Translations under genes and position numbers: made by a program
Shown: positions 24,592 to 34,306 of the stretch, in pieces
How positions within the stretch are numbered: position 1 is the first letter of the stretch
Layout: each line of letters opens with the position of its first letter
Source: Cytophagia bacterium
Lineage (GTDB): Bacteria > Bacteroidota > Bacteroidia > Cytophagales > Spirosomataceae
Assembly (NCBI GenBank): GCA_004293645.1
Contig: REAB01000052.1
Location: 1-63,032 of the forward strand
Reading direction: 5' to 3'
DNA: 63,032 nt
Notes under the pieces: model-generated
Databases searched by the model: none
The model's input: the letters and a program-made list of their open reading frames with translations, nothing else
What the model was told of the DNA's origin: nothing

Positions 24592-26016
24592 ATGTACAGC
24601 TCCATCAGCGCGTTCGACATGATTAAGATAGGGGTCGGGCCATCAAGTTCGCACACCATGGGGCCGTGGAATGCCGCCTTGTTGTTTTTGGCATCTTTAA
24701 AGCAAAAAGCCCCGCTTTCAAGCGTGCAGCGGGTGCAAATTTCACTTTATGGTTCGTTGGCAAAAACGGGCAAAGGCCACGGTACAGACGTTGCTACGCT
24801 GCTGGGGCTTTGTGGTTACGATTTTCGGACCATTGACACCCAGACCATTTTGCCTACTTTTGAGCAAATAAAACAACAACGCCTGTTGACATTGGCTGGT
24901 ACAATACCCATTGTGTTCAATTATGAGGAAGACCTTCTTTTTTTGAATAAACAACAATTGCCTTTCCACCCCAATGGCATGAACATCAGGGCGTTCAATG
25001 CCGAAGAATTATTGATAGAAAAAACCTATTTCAGCGTTGGTGGTGGTTTTGTGGTAGAAGAACATCCCGAAGCCAATATAAAATTACCCATCGTTACGCC
25101 TTACCCGTGCCATAGTGCCCACGAAATTTTGACCAATTGCCAACAATTGGGTTGGCGCGTGTCGGAGTTGGTAAAACACAACGAAACTGCTTGGCAATCC
25201 CACGAAGCCGTTCACAACCAAGCTCTTGCCATTTGGCAGGAGATAAAATGGTGCGCGTTTCGGGGCGCTTATACTCACGGTATTTTGCCTGGTGGCCTCA
25301 ACGTAAAACGCCGTGCTGCCGCATTGAACCAGCAATTGTTGGGTAATCGTACATTTAATAACCCCGACGAATGGCTTGATGCGGTGCAGCAAACAAGCCC
25401 CGATTTTGGCAACGTAAACCACTGGATTTCTTGCTTTGCACTCGCCGTTAATGAAGAAAACGCTGCGTTTGGACGGGTCGTTACATCGCCTACCAACGGG
25501 GCAGCGGGCGTGATGCCCGCCGTGTTACTCTACGCCTATTGTTTTTTGAAACATACCAGTGCTGAAAAAATCACCGATTTTATCGTAACAGCAGGTGAGA
25601 TAGGCACACTCTTCAAAAAAAATGCGACCATTTCGGCGGCTATGGGCGGCTGTCAAGCTGAGATAGGCGTTTCGTCGGCCATGTCGGCAGCGGCACTTAC
25701 CGATATGCAAGGTGGCACGCCCGAACAAGTACTGTCGGCGGCTGAAATTGCGATGGAACACCACCTTGGCCTTACCTGCGACCCCGTAGGTGGGCTGGTG
25801 CAAATTCCGTGCATTGAGCGCAACACCATGGGAGCCATGAAAGCCATTACTGCTTCTAATTTGGCGTTGGTCAATCAAACGGGCGATGCCAAGGTGAGCC
25901 TCGACTCGGTGATTGCCACCATGTGGCAAACGGCGCTTGATATGAACCACAAATACAAAGAAACTTCAGAAGCTGGTCTTGCTATTCAAATTTCAGTGGG
26001 ATTGGCCGAATGTTAA
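24592..26016 (+). CDS. L-serine dehydratase, single-chain Fe-S type
   Basis: Deaminates L-serine to pyruvate. The ATG at 24592 gives 474 aa beginning [20 protein letters not shown], which matches the family start; an earlier in-frame codon overlaps the kinase gene and is unlikely. Cluster-binding cysteines are seen in [21 protein letters not shown] and nearby segments, so a [4Fe-4S] cluster is expected. The gene follows the heptose kinase by 19 bp and precedes hemC by 16 bp. Removing serine is notable beside trpB, which consumes serine, but a regulatory link is only speculation. Confidence 0.93.
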   Translation: MYSSISAFDMIKIGVGPSSSHTMGPWNAALLFLASLKQKAPLSSVQRVQISLYGSLAKTGKGHGTDVATLLGLCGYDFRTIDTQTILPTFEQIKQQRLLTLAGTIPIVFNYEEDLLFLNKQQLPFHPNGMNIRAFNAEELLIEKTYFSVGGGFVVEEHPEANIKLPIVTPYPCHSAHEILTNCQQLGWRVSELVKHNETAWQSHEAVHNQALAIWQEIKWCAFRGAYTHGILPGGLNVKRRAAALNQQLLGNRTFNNPDEWLDAVQQTSPDFGNVNHWISCFALAVNEENAAFGRVVTSPTNGAAGVMPAVLLYAYCFLKHTSAEKITDFIVTAGEIGTLFKKNATISAAMGGCQAEIGVSSAMSAAALTDMQGGTPEQVLSAAEIAMEHHLGLTCDPVGGLVQIPCIERNTMGAMKAITASNLALVNQTGDAKVSLDSVIATMWQTALDMNHKYKETSEAGLAIQISVGLAEC

Positions 26017-26032
26017 AAAAAAAAGCTAAAAT

Positions 26033-26974
26033 ATGCACATCAAAATCGGAACGCGCGGTAGTAAGTTGGCTCTTTGGCAAGCCTATTATGTGCAAGAAAA
26101 ATTAGAAAATGGTGGCCTTAGCACCGAAATCGTACTCATTGACACCAAAGGCGACCAGATACTCGACCGCTCGCTGTCGAAAATTGGTAGCAAAGGTGTC
26201 TTTACGCAAGAACTCGAAGACCAACTGCGCGACGGTCGCATTGACATTGCCGTGCACAGTGCCAAAGATTTACAATCTGAACTTGACAACGACCTTGAAC
26301 TGATTGCCTTTACTGAGCGCGAAAAAGCAAACGACGTGTTGGTGAGTTTTAAAAAAGAGTCAAATCTCAACAACCCAACAACGCAAATCTCTACCCTTAC
26401 AATTGGTACTTCTTCGACGCGGCGGGTGGCGTTGCTGAAGCATTTTTATCCGCACGTCAAAACGGTAGATATGCGTGGTAATTTACAAACCCGCCTCCGC
26501 AAACTCGAAGAAGGGCAGTGCGATGCGCTTCTGCTGGCCTACGCGGGTGTACACCGCATGGAATACGACTCATTAATTACCGAACATTTGTCATTAAGCC
26601 AATTTACGCCTGCCGTGGGGCAAGGCAGTGTGGCCATTGAATGTTGCCAAAACATGGAGGCCGCAAAGAAAGCGCGGGTGCGGGCTTTGCTCAACCACCC
26701 CGATACCGAAATTTGCTTATTGGCCGAACGCTCGTTTTTGCGTACGTTACAGGGAGGTTGCAGCGTACCCGTGTTTGGCTTAGCTACTTTGCACCAAAAC
26801 ACGCTCAGCATGACAGGCGGCGTAGTGAGTTTAGACGGGCAGCAGCTGCTTCGTATGAACGCTACGCTTGGCGTTGATACATTGCAAACACCCATCACAT
26901 TAGGGCAAAACATTGCACTTGACCTAATAAAACAAGGCGCAAACAAGATTTTAGAAAATATTCGTCAATCGTAG
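26033..26974 (+). CDS. hemC: Hydroxymethylbilane synthase (porphobilinogen deaminase)
   Basis: Polymerises four porphobilinogens in heme synthesis. The 313-aa product has all family marks: GTRGSKLALWQA at the start, the substrate-binding segment VHSAKDLQSEL, GTSSTRRVALL, DMRGNLQTRLRKL, and the dipyrromethane cofactor Cys243 in GGCSVP. It is embedded in the trp cluster; other hem genes are not nearby. A short palindrome begins at its stop codon. Confidence 0.96.
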   Translation: MHIKIGTRGSKLALWQAYYVQEKLENGGLSTEIVLIDTKGDQILDRSLSKIGSKGVFTQELEDQLRDGRIDIAVHSAKDLQSELDNDLELIAFTEREKANDVLVSFKKESNLNNPTTQISTLTIGTSSTRRVALLKHFYPHVKTVDMRGNLQTRLRKLEEGQCDALLLAYAGVHRMEYDSLITEHLSLSQFTPAVGQGSVAIECCQNMEAAKKARVRALLNHPDTEICLLAERSFLRTLQGGCSVPVFGLATLHQNTLSMTGGVVSLDGQQLLRMNATLGVDTLQTPITLGQNIALDLIKQGANKILENIRQS

Positions 26975-26995
26975 CAACGCCAAGCGTGGCGTTGC
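26974..26995. repeat. Dispersed GCAACGCCA palindrome
   Basis: GCAACGCCA-AGCG-TGGCGTTGC, starting on the last base of the hemC stop codon. The same arms form the core of the long palindrome at 53290-53353. Confidence 0.75.
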
Positions 26996-27009
26996 CAACA
27001 ACAATAACA

Positions 27010-27999
27010 ATGAAAAATCTGCTCAATCACCTCCTCAACCAACAAACACTCTCTTATGATATTGCCAAAGAAACCTTGCTGCAAATAGGTCGAGGCGAAC
27101 ATAACGCTGCTCAAATTGCCAGTTTTTTGACTGTTTTTTCGCTGCGTGGCATTACCGTTGAGGAGTTGCAAGGTTTTCGTGATGCCATGATTGAGCTTTG
27201 TTTATCAGTTGATTTACAGGAGTTTGAAGCCATGGATGTGTGCGGGACGGGCGGCGATGGCAAGGATACGTTCAATATTTCGACGCTCTCGGCTTTTGTG
27301 GTGGCAGGTGCGGGGCAGCGTGTTGCCAAACACGGCAATCACGGCGTATCGAGTGCCGTTGGTTCTTCTACAGTGCTCGAATATTTGGGGTATCAATTTA
27401 CCAACGACCACGACAAACTACGTCGCCAACTCGACACGGCGGGCGTTTGTTACTTGCACGCGCCGCTTTTTCATCCAGCCATGAAACACGTGGCTCCTAT
27501 TCGCAAAGAGCTTGGTATTCGCACGTTTTTCAATATGCTGGGGCCACTTACCAATCCTGCCCGCCCCAAAAAACAAATGGTGGGGGTGTTTAATCTTGAC
27601 TTAATGCGCCTCTATGCCTATCTTTACCAGCAATCTGACCACCGCTTCTTGATTGTTCACGCTTTAGACGGTTACGACGAAGTATCTTTGACTGGAGACT
27701 TTAAAATAATAACCCCGCTCCAAGAGCAAATTTTAAGCCCAAACCAACTGGGTTTAGGTACTTTTGCCGCCCACCAGCTTCACGGGGGCGATACCCTCGC
27801 CGAGTCGGCGCGTATTTTTGAAAATGTACTGAACAATCAAGCCACCCTTGCCCAAACCGAAGCCGTATTGGCCAACTCAGCATTGGCACTGCACGCCGCC
27901 AACCCTTCGTTGGCATTGTTGGATGCCGTAGCCGCCGCCTGCGAGTCGCTCGAAAGTAAACGCGCTTTGGCTTGTTTTACCAAATTTATCACCAATTAG
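27010..27999 (+). CDS. trpD: Anthranilate phosphoribosyltransferase
   Basis: Transfers phosphoribose from PRPP to anthranilate, the second step of tryptophan synthesis. The ATG at 27010 gives 329 aa (MKNLLNHLLNQQTL); a GTG eight codons earlier lies in the palindrome and is less likely. PRPP motif CGTGGDG at Cys78, then KHGNHGVSSAVGSSTVLEYL and RTFFNMLGPLTNPA. trpC follows after a 14-bp gap. Confidence 0.96.
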   Translation: MKNLLNHLLNQQTLSYDIAKETLLQIGRGEHNAAQIASFLTVFSLRGITVEELQGFRDAMIELCLSVDLQEFEAMDVCGTGGDGKDTFNISTLSAFVVAGAGQRVAKHGNHGVSSAVGSSTVLEYLGYQFTNDHDKLRRQLDTAGVCYLHAPLFHPAMKHVAPIRKELGIRTFFNMLGPLTNPARPKKQMVGVFNLDLMRLYAYLYQQSDHRFLIVHALDGYDEVSLTGDFKIITPLQEQILSPNQLGLGTFAAHQLHGGDTLAESARIFENVLNNQATLAQTEAVLANSALALHAANPSLALLDAVAAACESLESKRALACFTKFITN

Positions 28000-28013
28000 C
28001 AACCCAATTATTT

Positions 28014-28892
28014 GTGAATATTCTTGACAAAATAGTAGCTCAAAAACAGATTGAAGTGGCAGCCTCAAAAGCCCAAATAAGCCGCGCTGATTTAGAAAAA
28101 TCACCGCTTTTTGACCGTCAGGGCTTGTCATTAAAACAAAAACTTGTCGTTTCAAGTCAGTTTGTCATTCCGACGAAGGAGGAATCTAACACCGCTGTTT
28201 TAGATGCTTCCTTTCGTCAGCATGACAAAATAGACATTACGGGCATCATTGCCGAATTTAAGCGTCAGTCGCCGTCTTTGGGAGTTATAAATGCCAACGT
28301 GCAGGTCGAAGTAGTAACGCGCGGCTACGCTGATGCGGGCGCAGCGGGGCTTTCGGTACTGACTGACACGGCTTTTTTTGGCGGTAGTTTTCAGGATTTT
28401 CACCAAGCTCGTGCCGCCAACTCCACTACGCCCATGCTGCGCAAAGACTTCATGGTGGACGAATACCAACTTTGGGAAGCAAAAGCCATGGGAGCTGACG
28501 TTATTTTGTTGATTGCGGCCTGCCTTTCCCCAGAAGAAATAAACAAATTGGCTCAACAAGCGCATATATTAGGAATGGAAGTGTTGCTCGAAGTACACGA
28601 CCGCCACGAACTCGAAAGTAGTTTGTGCCAACACATAGATTTGGTGGGCGTAAACAATCGAAATTTGAAAACTTTTGTAACCAACATTGAAACCTCAGTA
28701 GAACTGTCCGCGCTCATTCCCGACGAGTTTGTGAAGGTTTCGGAAAGTGGCCTAAAAGACGTACAAACCATTCAAGAGTTGCGTAAAATAGGCTATACAG
28801 GTTTTTTGATTGGCGAAACATTCATGAAAACGCCCAACCCTGCTGGGGCTTTGGCGGCATTAAGCAACGAATTGAAACAATTATCTGTTTAA
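28014..28892 (+). CDS. trpC: Indole-3-glycerol phosphate synthase with in-frame repeat insertion
   Basis: Closes the indole ring in tryptophan synthesis (TIM barrel). The start is most likely the GTG at 28014 (NILDKIVAQKQIEVAASK); an earlier TTG overlaps trpD. Family motifs: IAEFKRQSPSLG (catalytic Lys), LSVLTDTAFFGGS, LRKDFMVDEYQL, GVNNRNLKTF and VSESGL. The 292-aa length is about 23-30 residues above usual. The excess is residues 50-72 (FVIPTKEESNTAVLDASFRQ and three more), which are exactly a 69-bp palindromic repeat inserted in frame between helix alpha-0 and the first barrel strand. The remaining motifs are intact, so the enzyme probably still works. Confidence 0.93.
   Translation: MNILDKIVAQKQIEVAASKAQISRADLEKSPLFDRQGLSLKQKLVVSSQFVIPTKEESNTAVLDASFRQHDKIDITGIIAEFKRQSPSLGVINANVQVEVVTRGYADAGAAGLSVLTDTAFFGGSFQDFHQARAANSTTPMLRKDFMVDEYQLWEAKAMGADVILLIAACLSPEEINKLAQQAHILGMEVLLEVHDRHELESSLCQHIDLVGVNNRNLKTFVTNIETSVELSALIPDEFVKVSESGLKDVQTIQELRKIGYTGFLIGETFMKTPNPAGALAALSNELKQLSV
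28161..28229. repeat. Palindromic repeat inserted in trpC
   Basis: Arms at 28161-28187 (TTTGTCATTCCGACGAAGGA and so on) and 28203-28229 are imperfect inverted copies with about 20 of 27 positions pairing. Total length is 69 bp, a multiple of three. Partial copies are seen at 23541-23580 and about 11656-11712. Confidence 0.75.
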
Positions 28893-28931
28893 CAAACAAA
28901 CCAAATACTTTACCACGTAATCTGAAAAACC

Positions 28932-29576
28932 ATGATAAAATTAAAAGTGTGCGGAATGCGCGATGCCGACAACTTGGCGGCCTTGGTCGAATTGAAACCT
29001 GAGTTTATTGGGTTTATTTTTTATGATAAATCGCCCCGATTTGTGGGCGATATGGACGAAGCCGTGGCGCGAGCCGTTCCTAAGAGTATCAAAAAAGTGG
29101 GGGTTTTTGTGAACGCCACGCCCGAATACGTACTGCGAATGACCAAAAAATACGAGTTGCAGTTTGCGCAATTGCACGGCCAAGAAACCCCCGATTTTTG
29201 CCGCCAACTCAAAATGCGGGGAGTCAATATTATCAAGGCGTTTGCGATTGACGAGTCGTTCAATTTTACGAGCCTCAACAATTTTAAACCCCACACCGAC
29301 TTTTTCTTGTTCGACACCAAAGGGGCGCAGCCTGGTGGCAACGGCGAGGTGTTCGATTGGAACTTGTTGCGCCGCTACGACAACGATAAACCTTTCTTTT
29401 TGAGCGGCGGGCTATCGCTCCAAAATATAGACTTGGTGTCAGAATTGGAAGGTATGAAAGTATATGGGCTCGACATAAATAGTAAGTTTGAAACAGCTCC
29501 CGCCCAAAAAGACATAGAAAAAATTGCTGAACTGATTGCCATTTTGCGGCCTGTACAAGAAGAAATTGAAGCATAA
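28932..29576 (+). CDS. trpF: Phosphoribosylanthranilate isomerase
   Basis: Amadori isomerase of tryptophan synthesis, 214 aa, a TIM barrel. KVCGMRDADNLAAL carries the catalytic Cys, FIFYDKSPRFVG, VGVFVNATPEYVL, LQFAQLHGQETP, and FFLFDTKGAQPGGNGEVFDW supplies the catalytic Asp; LSGGLSLQN and YGLDINSKFE close the phosphate site. Encoded as a separate gene rather than fused to trpC. trpB follows after 15 bp. Confidence 0.95.
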   Translation: MIKLKVCGMRDADNLAALVELKPEFIGFIFYDKSPRFVGDMDEAVARAVPKSIKKVGVFVNATPEYVLRMTKKYELQFAQLHGQETPDFCRQLKMRGVNIIKAFAIDESFNFTSLNNFKPHTDFFLFDTKGAQPGGNGEVFDWNLLRRYDNDKPFFLSGGLSLQNIDLVSELEGMKVYGLDINSKFETAPAQKDIEKIAELIAILRPVQEEIEA

Positions 29577-29591
29577 ATACCCATTAAATCA

Positions 29592-30788
29592 ATGACAGCA
29601 ATACAAACAAAATCGGTGTTTTCGGTGAGTGAGCGCGGCTATTATGGGCAGTTTGGCGGGGCGTACATTCCCGAAATGCTCTACCCAAACGTAGAAGAAC
29701 TCCGCCAAAACTACTTGACAATAACCGCCAGTGCCGAGTTTCAAGCGGCGTATGAAGACCTGCTCCGCGACTACGTGGGGCGGCCTACGCCGCTGTATCT
29801 GGCGCAGCGTTTGTCCGAAAAATACAATACCACCATTTATCTCAAACGCGAAGACCTGTGCCACACGGGGGCGCACAAAGTAAACAATACTGTTGGGCAG
29901 ATTTTGCTGGCCAAACGCCTCAATAAGCACAAGATTGTGGCCGAAACGGGCGCAGGCCAACACGGCGTGGCTACGGCTACCGTCTGCGCCCTAATGGGTA
30001 TGGAGTGCATCATATACATGGGTGAAATTGACATCAAACGCCAAGCTCCCAACGTAGCCCGCATGAAAATGCTCGGCGCGGAGGTACGCCCCGCCATGAG
30101 CGGCTCCAAAACTTTGAAAGATGCTACCAACGAGGCCATGCGCCACTGGATAAATCACCCCACCAATACGCACTACATCATTGGTAGCGTAGTGGGGCCG
30201 CACCCCTATCCCGACATGGTGGCGCGGTTTCAGTCGGTTATTTCCGAAGAAATTAAAAAGCAATTGCTGGCCAAAACAGGCACTGAACTACCCGATTATG
30301 TGATTGCGTGCGTGGGCGGTGGCAGTAATGCAGCGGGCGCATTTTACCATTTTTTAGACGATTTGTCGGTCAAGCTCATTGCGGCGGAGGCAGGTGGCCA
30401 CGGCGTTTTGTCGGGCTTATCGGCGGCTACTACATTTTTGGGTAAGCCTGGGGTATTGCACGGCAGTCGCAGTATTTTGATGCAAACCGAAGATGGACAA
30501 GTGGTAGAGCCTCATTCTATTTCGGCGGGTTTAGACTACCCGGGCATTGGCCCGCTGCATGCGCACCTCTGGGACGCAGGCCGCGCCGAGTTTTATGCCA
30601 TTACCGACGACGAAGCGTTGGTGTCGGCCATGGAACTTTCTAAACTCGAAGGCATCATTCCCGCCCTCGAAACTGCCCATGCTTTGTCCGTTTTGCCTTA
30701 TTTGAAAGCTGCCCCGAACGAAACAATAGTAATAAACTTGTCGGGGCGCGGCGACAAAGACCTCGAAACTTACATGAAACATTTATAA
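29592..30788 (+). CDS. trpB: Tryptophan synthase beta chain
   Basis: Condenses indole with serine using PLP. The 398-aa product has [20 protein letters not shown] at the N-terminus, the PLP Lys96 in [29 protein letters not shown], the phosphate loop GGGSNAAG and [11 protein letters not shown]. This is the TrpB1 type that needs TrpA. trpA would be expected next but is absent from the window; a 66-aa gene and an unrelated minus-strand gene follow. Confidence 0.96.
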   Translation: MTAIQTKSVFSVSERGYYGQFGGAYIPEMLYPNVEELRQNYLTITASAEFQAAYEDLLRDYVGRPTPLYLAQRLSEKYNTTIYLKREDLCHTGAHKVNNTVGQILLAKRLNKHKIVAETGAGQHGVATATVCALMGMECIIYMGEIDIKRQAPNVARMKMLGAEVRPAMSGSKTLKDATNEAMRHWINHPTNTHYIIGSVVGPHPYPDMVARFQSVISEEIKKQLLAKTGTELPDYVIACVGGGSNAAGAFYHFLDDLSVKLIAAEAGGHGVLSGLSAATTFLGKPGVLHGSRSILMQTEDGQVVEPHSISAGLDYPGIGPLHAHLWDAGRAEFYAITDDEALVSAMELSKLEGIIPALETAHALSVLPYLKAAPNETIVINLSGRGDKDLETYMKHL

Positions 30789-30820
30789 ACTTTACCCCCT
30801 TAAAACCCCTTTCTCATTTT

Positions 30821-31021
30821 ATGACTACATTAACCTTGTCCGAAGTATCGGCGATGCGCGTGAAGCTCAAAAACTTAGAAGCCCGCAAAGAAGATGCAAG
30901 CCTGTCGTTTATGGACAAAATTGAAATAATGGACGAAATCCTGGAATTGAAAGAGCAACTGGGCGAATTTGAACGAAAAGTAAGCAGCAGCGGCAATGAT
31001 TGCGAGTTTTGCTCGTCGTAA
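30821..31021 (+). CDS. Small 66-aa helical protein with C-terminal CxxC
   Basis: Not recognised. It is charged and strongly helical (LKNLEARKEDASLSFMDKIE, MDEILELKEQLGEFERK), probably a short coiled coil, ending in NDCEFCSS with a CxxC pair. It follows trpB by 32 bp on the same strand and takes the place where trpA would be expected. Clean ATG start and composition like its neighbours support a real gene. Function unknown. Confidence 0.6.
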   Translation: MTTLTLSEVSAMRVKLKNLEARKEDASLSFMDKIEIMDEILELKEQLGEFERKVSSSGNDCEFCSS

Positions 31022-31112
31022 CACCATTGTTTTTCAATATTTTGTCCTCAAAAATCAAAAAGTTGATTGAGTAATTAAATCTGTTGTATGCAACAGAAAG
31101 GCTCTAATTTTA

Positions 31113-31211
31113 GTAACGTGTAAATAATAATAGGGGTAAAACTAAAGATATAAAAATCTAACAATCAGTGTTTTAAGGGTAAAAAACCCCAACTTATTGT
31201 TTACACGCTAC
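31113..31211. repeat. Imperfect inverted repeat, MITE-like
   Basis: About 25-bp arms (start GTAACGTGTAAA at 31113; end TTTACACGCTAC at 31211) enclose about 50 AT-rich bases. It lies between the 66-aa gene and the converging minus-strand gene, so it may act as a two-way terminator or be a small non-autonomous element. A separate small hairpin CTGTTG-TATG-CAACAG lies at 31081-31096. Confidence 0.5.
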
Positions 31212-31228
31212 TCAACAATTTTCCTTCT

Positions 31229-31873
31229 TCAGTTGGCACTGTAATGCCACAAATAAGCCAACAGTTTGTCAAATTGTGCTTGCTCATGGGCGTTGGCGTG
31301 TTGTCGCAAATACAGTTGATACACCTCCGCCAGTTCGGTAAATTGGGGGCTGTTGTTGAGCTTGGCCGCAATGATGCCCTTAAAACACCGATGAATCTGG
31401 TTGTAAACAAACTTGCAAGGCTGGCGGTGCGTGGCGTTCAGGGCTTTGTCTATGGCAGCCACGCTATCGAGATTGGTTAAAAACGCAAAACCAGTTTGTT
31501 CAAAAAAAGCGGCTATCAATTCGCAGGTATTTTGCAGGTCTTCTTCATTTTGAATTTTATACCGAAAATACTTCACGTCGTTGTATTTGCCCAACGACAC
31601 AATGAGTGTATTGGCATCTTGGCGAAAATCGAGTAGGTTGGTGGTTAAAAATTGCTGGGCAATTTGCTCAATGTGCCGATTGTGGCTGCCAAAATGCACC
31701 TCCACCCAAGCGTCGTTTGGGGCATATTCGGTTATCGAAAAAACAACATTCAAAAAACCGTTGGCAGTAAGTTTACGAAATTGCTTTTTTTCGGCCAAAA
31801 GCTGATACTTTTGGTTCTCGAAAAAATGGCAAAGCAAGCGGTATAGTTTGGTTTCGGTGGTGTTGGTACGCAT
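31229..31873 (-). CDS. Hypothetical protein, no recognised family
   Basis: A 214-aa soluble protein without signal peptide or membrane span. It reads as alpha/beta at the N-terminal half (NVVFSITEYAPNDAWVEVHF, NTLIVSLGKYNDVKYFRYKI) and helical in the C-terminal half (HANAHEQAQFDKLLAYLWHY). Many aromatic residues and no obvious catalytic motif. Divergent from the TonB receptor gene (77 bp). Clear ATG and normal codon use support a real gene. Confidence 0.65.
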   Translation of the reverse strand: MRTNTTETKLYRLLCHFFENQKYQLLAEKKQFRKLTANGFLNVVFSITEYAPNDAWVEVHFGSHNRHIEQIAQQFLTTNLLDFRQDANTLIVSLGKYNDVKYFRYKIQNEEDLQNTCELIAAFFEQTGFAFLTNLDSVAAIDKALNATHRQPCKFVYNQIHRCFKGIIAAKLNNSPQFTELAEVYQLYLRQHANAHEQAQFDKLLAYLWHYSAN

Positions 31874-31950
31874 CTCCTATCTTTATTTATAAAAACTCTG
31901 CCACCACACAATTAGTTTATTTTTTACACCAATCTAATTTTTTAGCTCAA

Positions 31951-34305
31951 ATGAATCTTTCTGTACGACAGGCCATTTTTACGGCAATGATATTGCTGCT
32001 GAGTTTATCGTCTTTTGCGCAAATACTCACCCAAACCATTCGGGGGCGCGTAGCCGACGGCGACAACAACCAGCCCATGACAGGTGCCACCGTAAAACTC
32101 ACAAACACCGAACTGGGCGCGGTGGTGGGCAGCGATGGCAGTTTTCAAATTGAGCGGGTGCCTATTGGTCGTTATACCTTGCAAATCAGCAATGTAGGCT
32201 ACGAAACGGTGTCTGTTCCAGAATTGTTGATAGAGGCAGGTAAAGAAAAAATAGTAAATATTGTGCTGAAACAAACCATCAAAACGCTTGATGAGGCGGT
32301 GGTGCAAACTGCGCGGCCTGTGGCCATTGGGGGTAGTGTGCAGCGCATTACCAACGAGCAAACCCTGCGCTACGCGGCCACGTTTTTGGACCCCGCGCGG
32401 TTGGCTACGTCGTTTGCGGGCGTGGCAGCTTCCAACGACCAAGCCAACAATTTGTCTATTCGGGGCAACTCGCCCAATGGCATGCAGTGGCGCATTGAAG
32501 GCGTTGAGGTAGTAAATCCCAACCACCTCAACAACGCGGGTACGTTCAGCGACCGCCCCTCGCAAACGGGCGGTGGTACTACCATTTTGAGTGCGCAACT
32601 CATGGACCGCGCCGATTTTTTGACCAGTGCTTTTCCTGCCGAATACGGCAACGCGCTGGGAGGAGTGATGGACGTTCGCCTGCGCCGAGGCAACGACCAG
32701 CGGCAGGAGTTTACGGTACAGGCGGGGCTTTTGGGCGTAGATTTGGCAGCAGAAGGGCCTTTTTCTAAGAAATCAAAAGCCTCTTATTTGGTTAATTATC
32801 GGTACTCATTTACGGGGTTGTTGGGTGCGTTGGGCGTAAAGTTTGGCGGCGAAGACATTCGTTACCAAGACCTTTCGTTCAATTTTAATTTTCCGACCAA
32901 ACGCGCGGGTACGTTCACGGTGTTTGGCATGGGTGGCCTGAGTAGCAACAACTTTACGGCCCAACGCGACACGGCGCAGTGGTTGGTGCAAAAAGATGGG
33001 TTTGACATTGATTTCAAAAACAGAATGGGTGCGATGGGCGTTACGCACGCCGTCAATGTGGGTAAAAATACCACTTGGAACACCGTACTGGCCGCATCGG
33101 CTTTTGAAACCACCCGCGAAGGTTATATTTTGTCAAGAACCACCGACCGCCGTTTTTTGGTAGAAGCCGACAGCCTGATGAAGGCGCGGTATTCGTTGGC
33201 TACTTCTTTGACCCACAAAATGGGCGGTTGGCAACTGCGCGGCGGGCTGTATTTAACACGCCAAATAGACGATGTGTCGGCGCGGTCGCCGTTTTTGGCC
33301 ATTGGTCGGGCTGAGGGGTTGATTGTCCAGCCGTATGCGTCGGTGTCGGGGCGCATTGCACCGCGTTTGAGCTTGCAAGCGGGTTTGCATTATTTGAGTT
33401 ATACTTACAACAAAACCAACTCGCTCGAACCCCGCGCGGCCCTGCGGTTTGATGCCAACGCGCGTCAGTCGTTTACGGTTTCGTACGGTTTGCACAGTCA
33501 GTTGCAGTTGCCCCAAATTTATACGTCCATCAAAAACTCTGACATGCGCCAAAACCTGCGTGCCAACGCACTGCTGGGCTTTACGCGCGCCCACCACGTG
33601 GTGTTGGGGTACGAATACCGCTGGCGCAGGCAGTCGTCGCTGCGGGTAGAGGCGTATTACCAGTCTATTTTCAACGCTCCAGTTGCCAAAAATCCTGCGT
33701 TGGTAAGTTATCGGGTGTTGCCTGCTTTTTCGGCACTCAATTTGGAAGAGCAATTTGTTGATGCTGAATTGGCAAACACTGGCACAGGCCGCAATTATGG
33801 CTTAGAAGCTACGTATCAGCGGTTTTTGCAGAAAAATTACTACTTACTCATCACGGGTTCGCTCTATAACTCTACCTACTTAGGCCAAGACGGCGTGCGG
33901 CGCAGCACGCGCTTCGACGGGCGGCACACGTTTAGTTTGACGGGGGGTAAAGAATTTGCCCGCCGCAAGCCCAACCGTTCGCTGGGAGTCAATGCGCGGA
34001 TGCTGTGGCTGGGTGGTTTTAGAGATTCGCCCATTGACGTAGAAGCCTCCGACGGCGCAAACCGCACCATTTATAAAGTAAACGACTTGTATAGCGTGCA
34101 ACTTGCCGACTATTTCCGCACCGACGCGCGGTTTTATTGGAAGAAAAACAAAGCAGGCTTTACGCGCACTTGGTCTATTGACGTACAAAACCTCACCAAC
34201 ACCCAAAACGAAGCCAACAGCTACTTTGATATTTTGCAAAACAAAGTAGTGAAACGCTACCAATTGGGCATTATACCCGTCATCAGCTACCGCGTGGAGT
34301 TTTAG
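31951..34305 (+). CDS. TonB-dependent outer-membrane receptor with CarboxypepD_reg-like domain
   Basis: A 784-aa outer-membrane transporter. Signal peptide to about residue 24 (SSFAQ), then a beta-sandwich of the carboxypeptidase-regulatory type (IRGRVADGDNNQPMTGATVK), a plug domain (RLATSFAGVAASNDQANNLS, SIRGNSPNGMQWRIEGVEV, FLTSAFPAEYGNALGGVMDV) and a barrel ending in IIPVISYRVEF with the terminal Phe. No SusD-like partner follows, so it is not a glycan SusCD pair. The substrate cannot be told; metal-chelate or peptide uptake are both possible. Confidence 0.92.
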   Translation: MNLSVRQAIFTAMILLLSLSSFAQILTQTIRGRVADGDNNQPMTGATVKLTNTELGAVVGSDGSFQIERVPIGRYTLQISNVGYETVSVPELLIEAGKEKIVNIVLKQTIKTLDEAVVQTARPVAIGGSVQRITNEQTLRYAATFLDPARLATSFAGVAASNDQANNLSIRGNSPNGMQWRIEGVEVVNPNHLNNAGTFSDRPSQTGGGTTILSAQLMDRADFLTSAFPAEYGNALGGVMDVRLRRGNDQRQEFTVQAGLLGVDLAAEGPFSKKSKASYLVNYRYSFTGLLGALGVKFGGEDIRYQDLSFNFNFPTKRAGTFTVFGMGGLSSNNFTAQRDTAQWLVQKDGFDIDFKNRMGAMGVTHAVNVGKNTTWNTVLAASAFETTREGYILSRTTDRRFLVEADSLMKARYSLATSLTHKMGGWQLRGGLYLTRQIDDVSARSPFLAIGRAEGLIVQPYASVSGRIAPRLSLQAGLHYLSYTYNKTNSLEPRAALRFDANARQSFTVSYGLHSQLQLPQIYTSIKNSDMRQNLRANALLGFTRAHHVVLGYEYRWRRQSSLRVEAYYQSIFNAPVAKNPALVSYRVLPAFSALNLEEQFVDAELANTGTGRNYGLEATYQRFLQKNYYLLITGSLYNSTYLGQDGVRRSTRFDGRHTFSLTGGKEFARRKPNRSLGVNARMLWLGGFRDSPIDVEASDGANRTIYKVNDLYSVQLADYFRTDARFYWKKNKAGFTRTWSIDVQNLTNTQNEANSYFDILQNKVVKRYQLGIIPVISYRVEF

Positions 34306-34306
34306 G

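Noticed and set aside
31951..34305. SusC of a glycan utilisation locus
   Set aside because: No SusD-like gene or glycoside hydrolase is adjacent.
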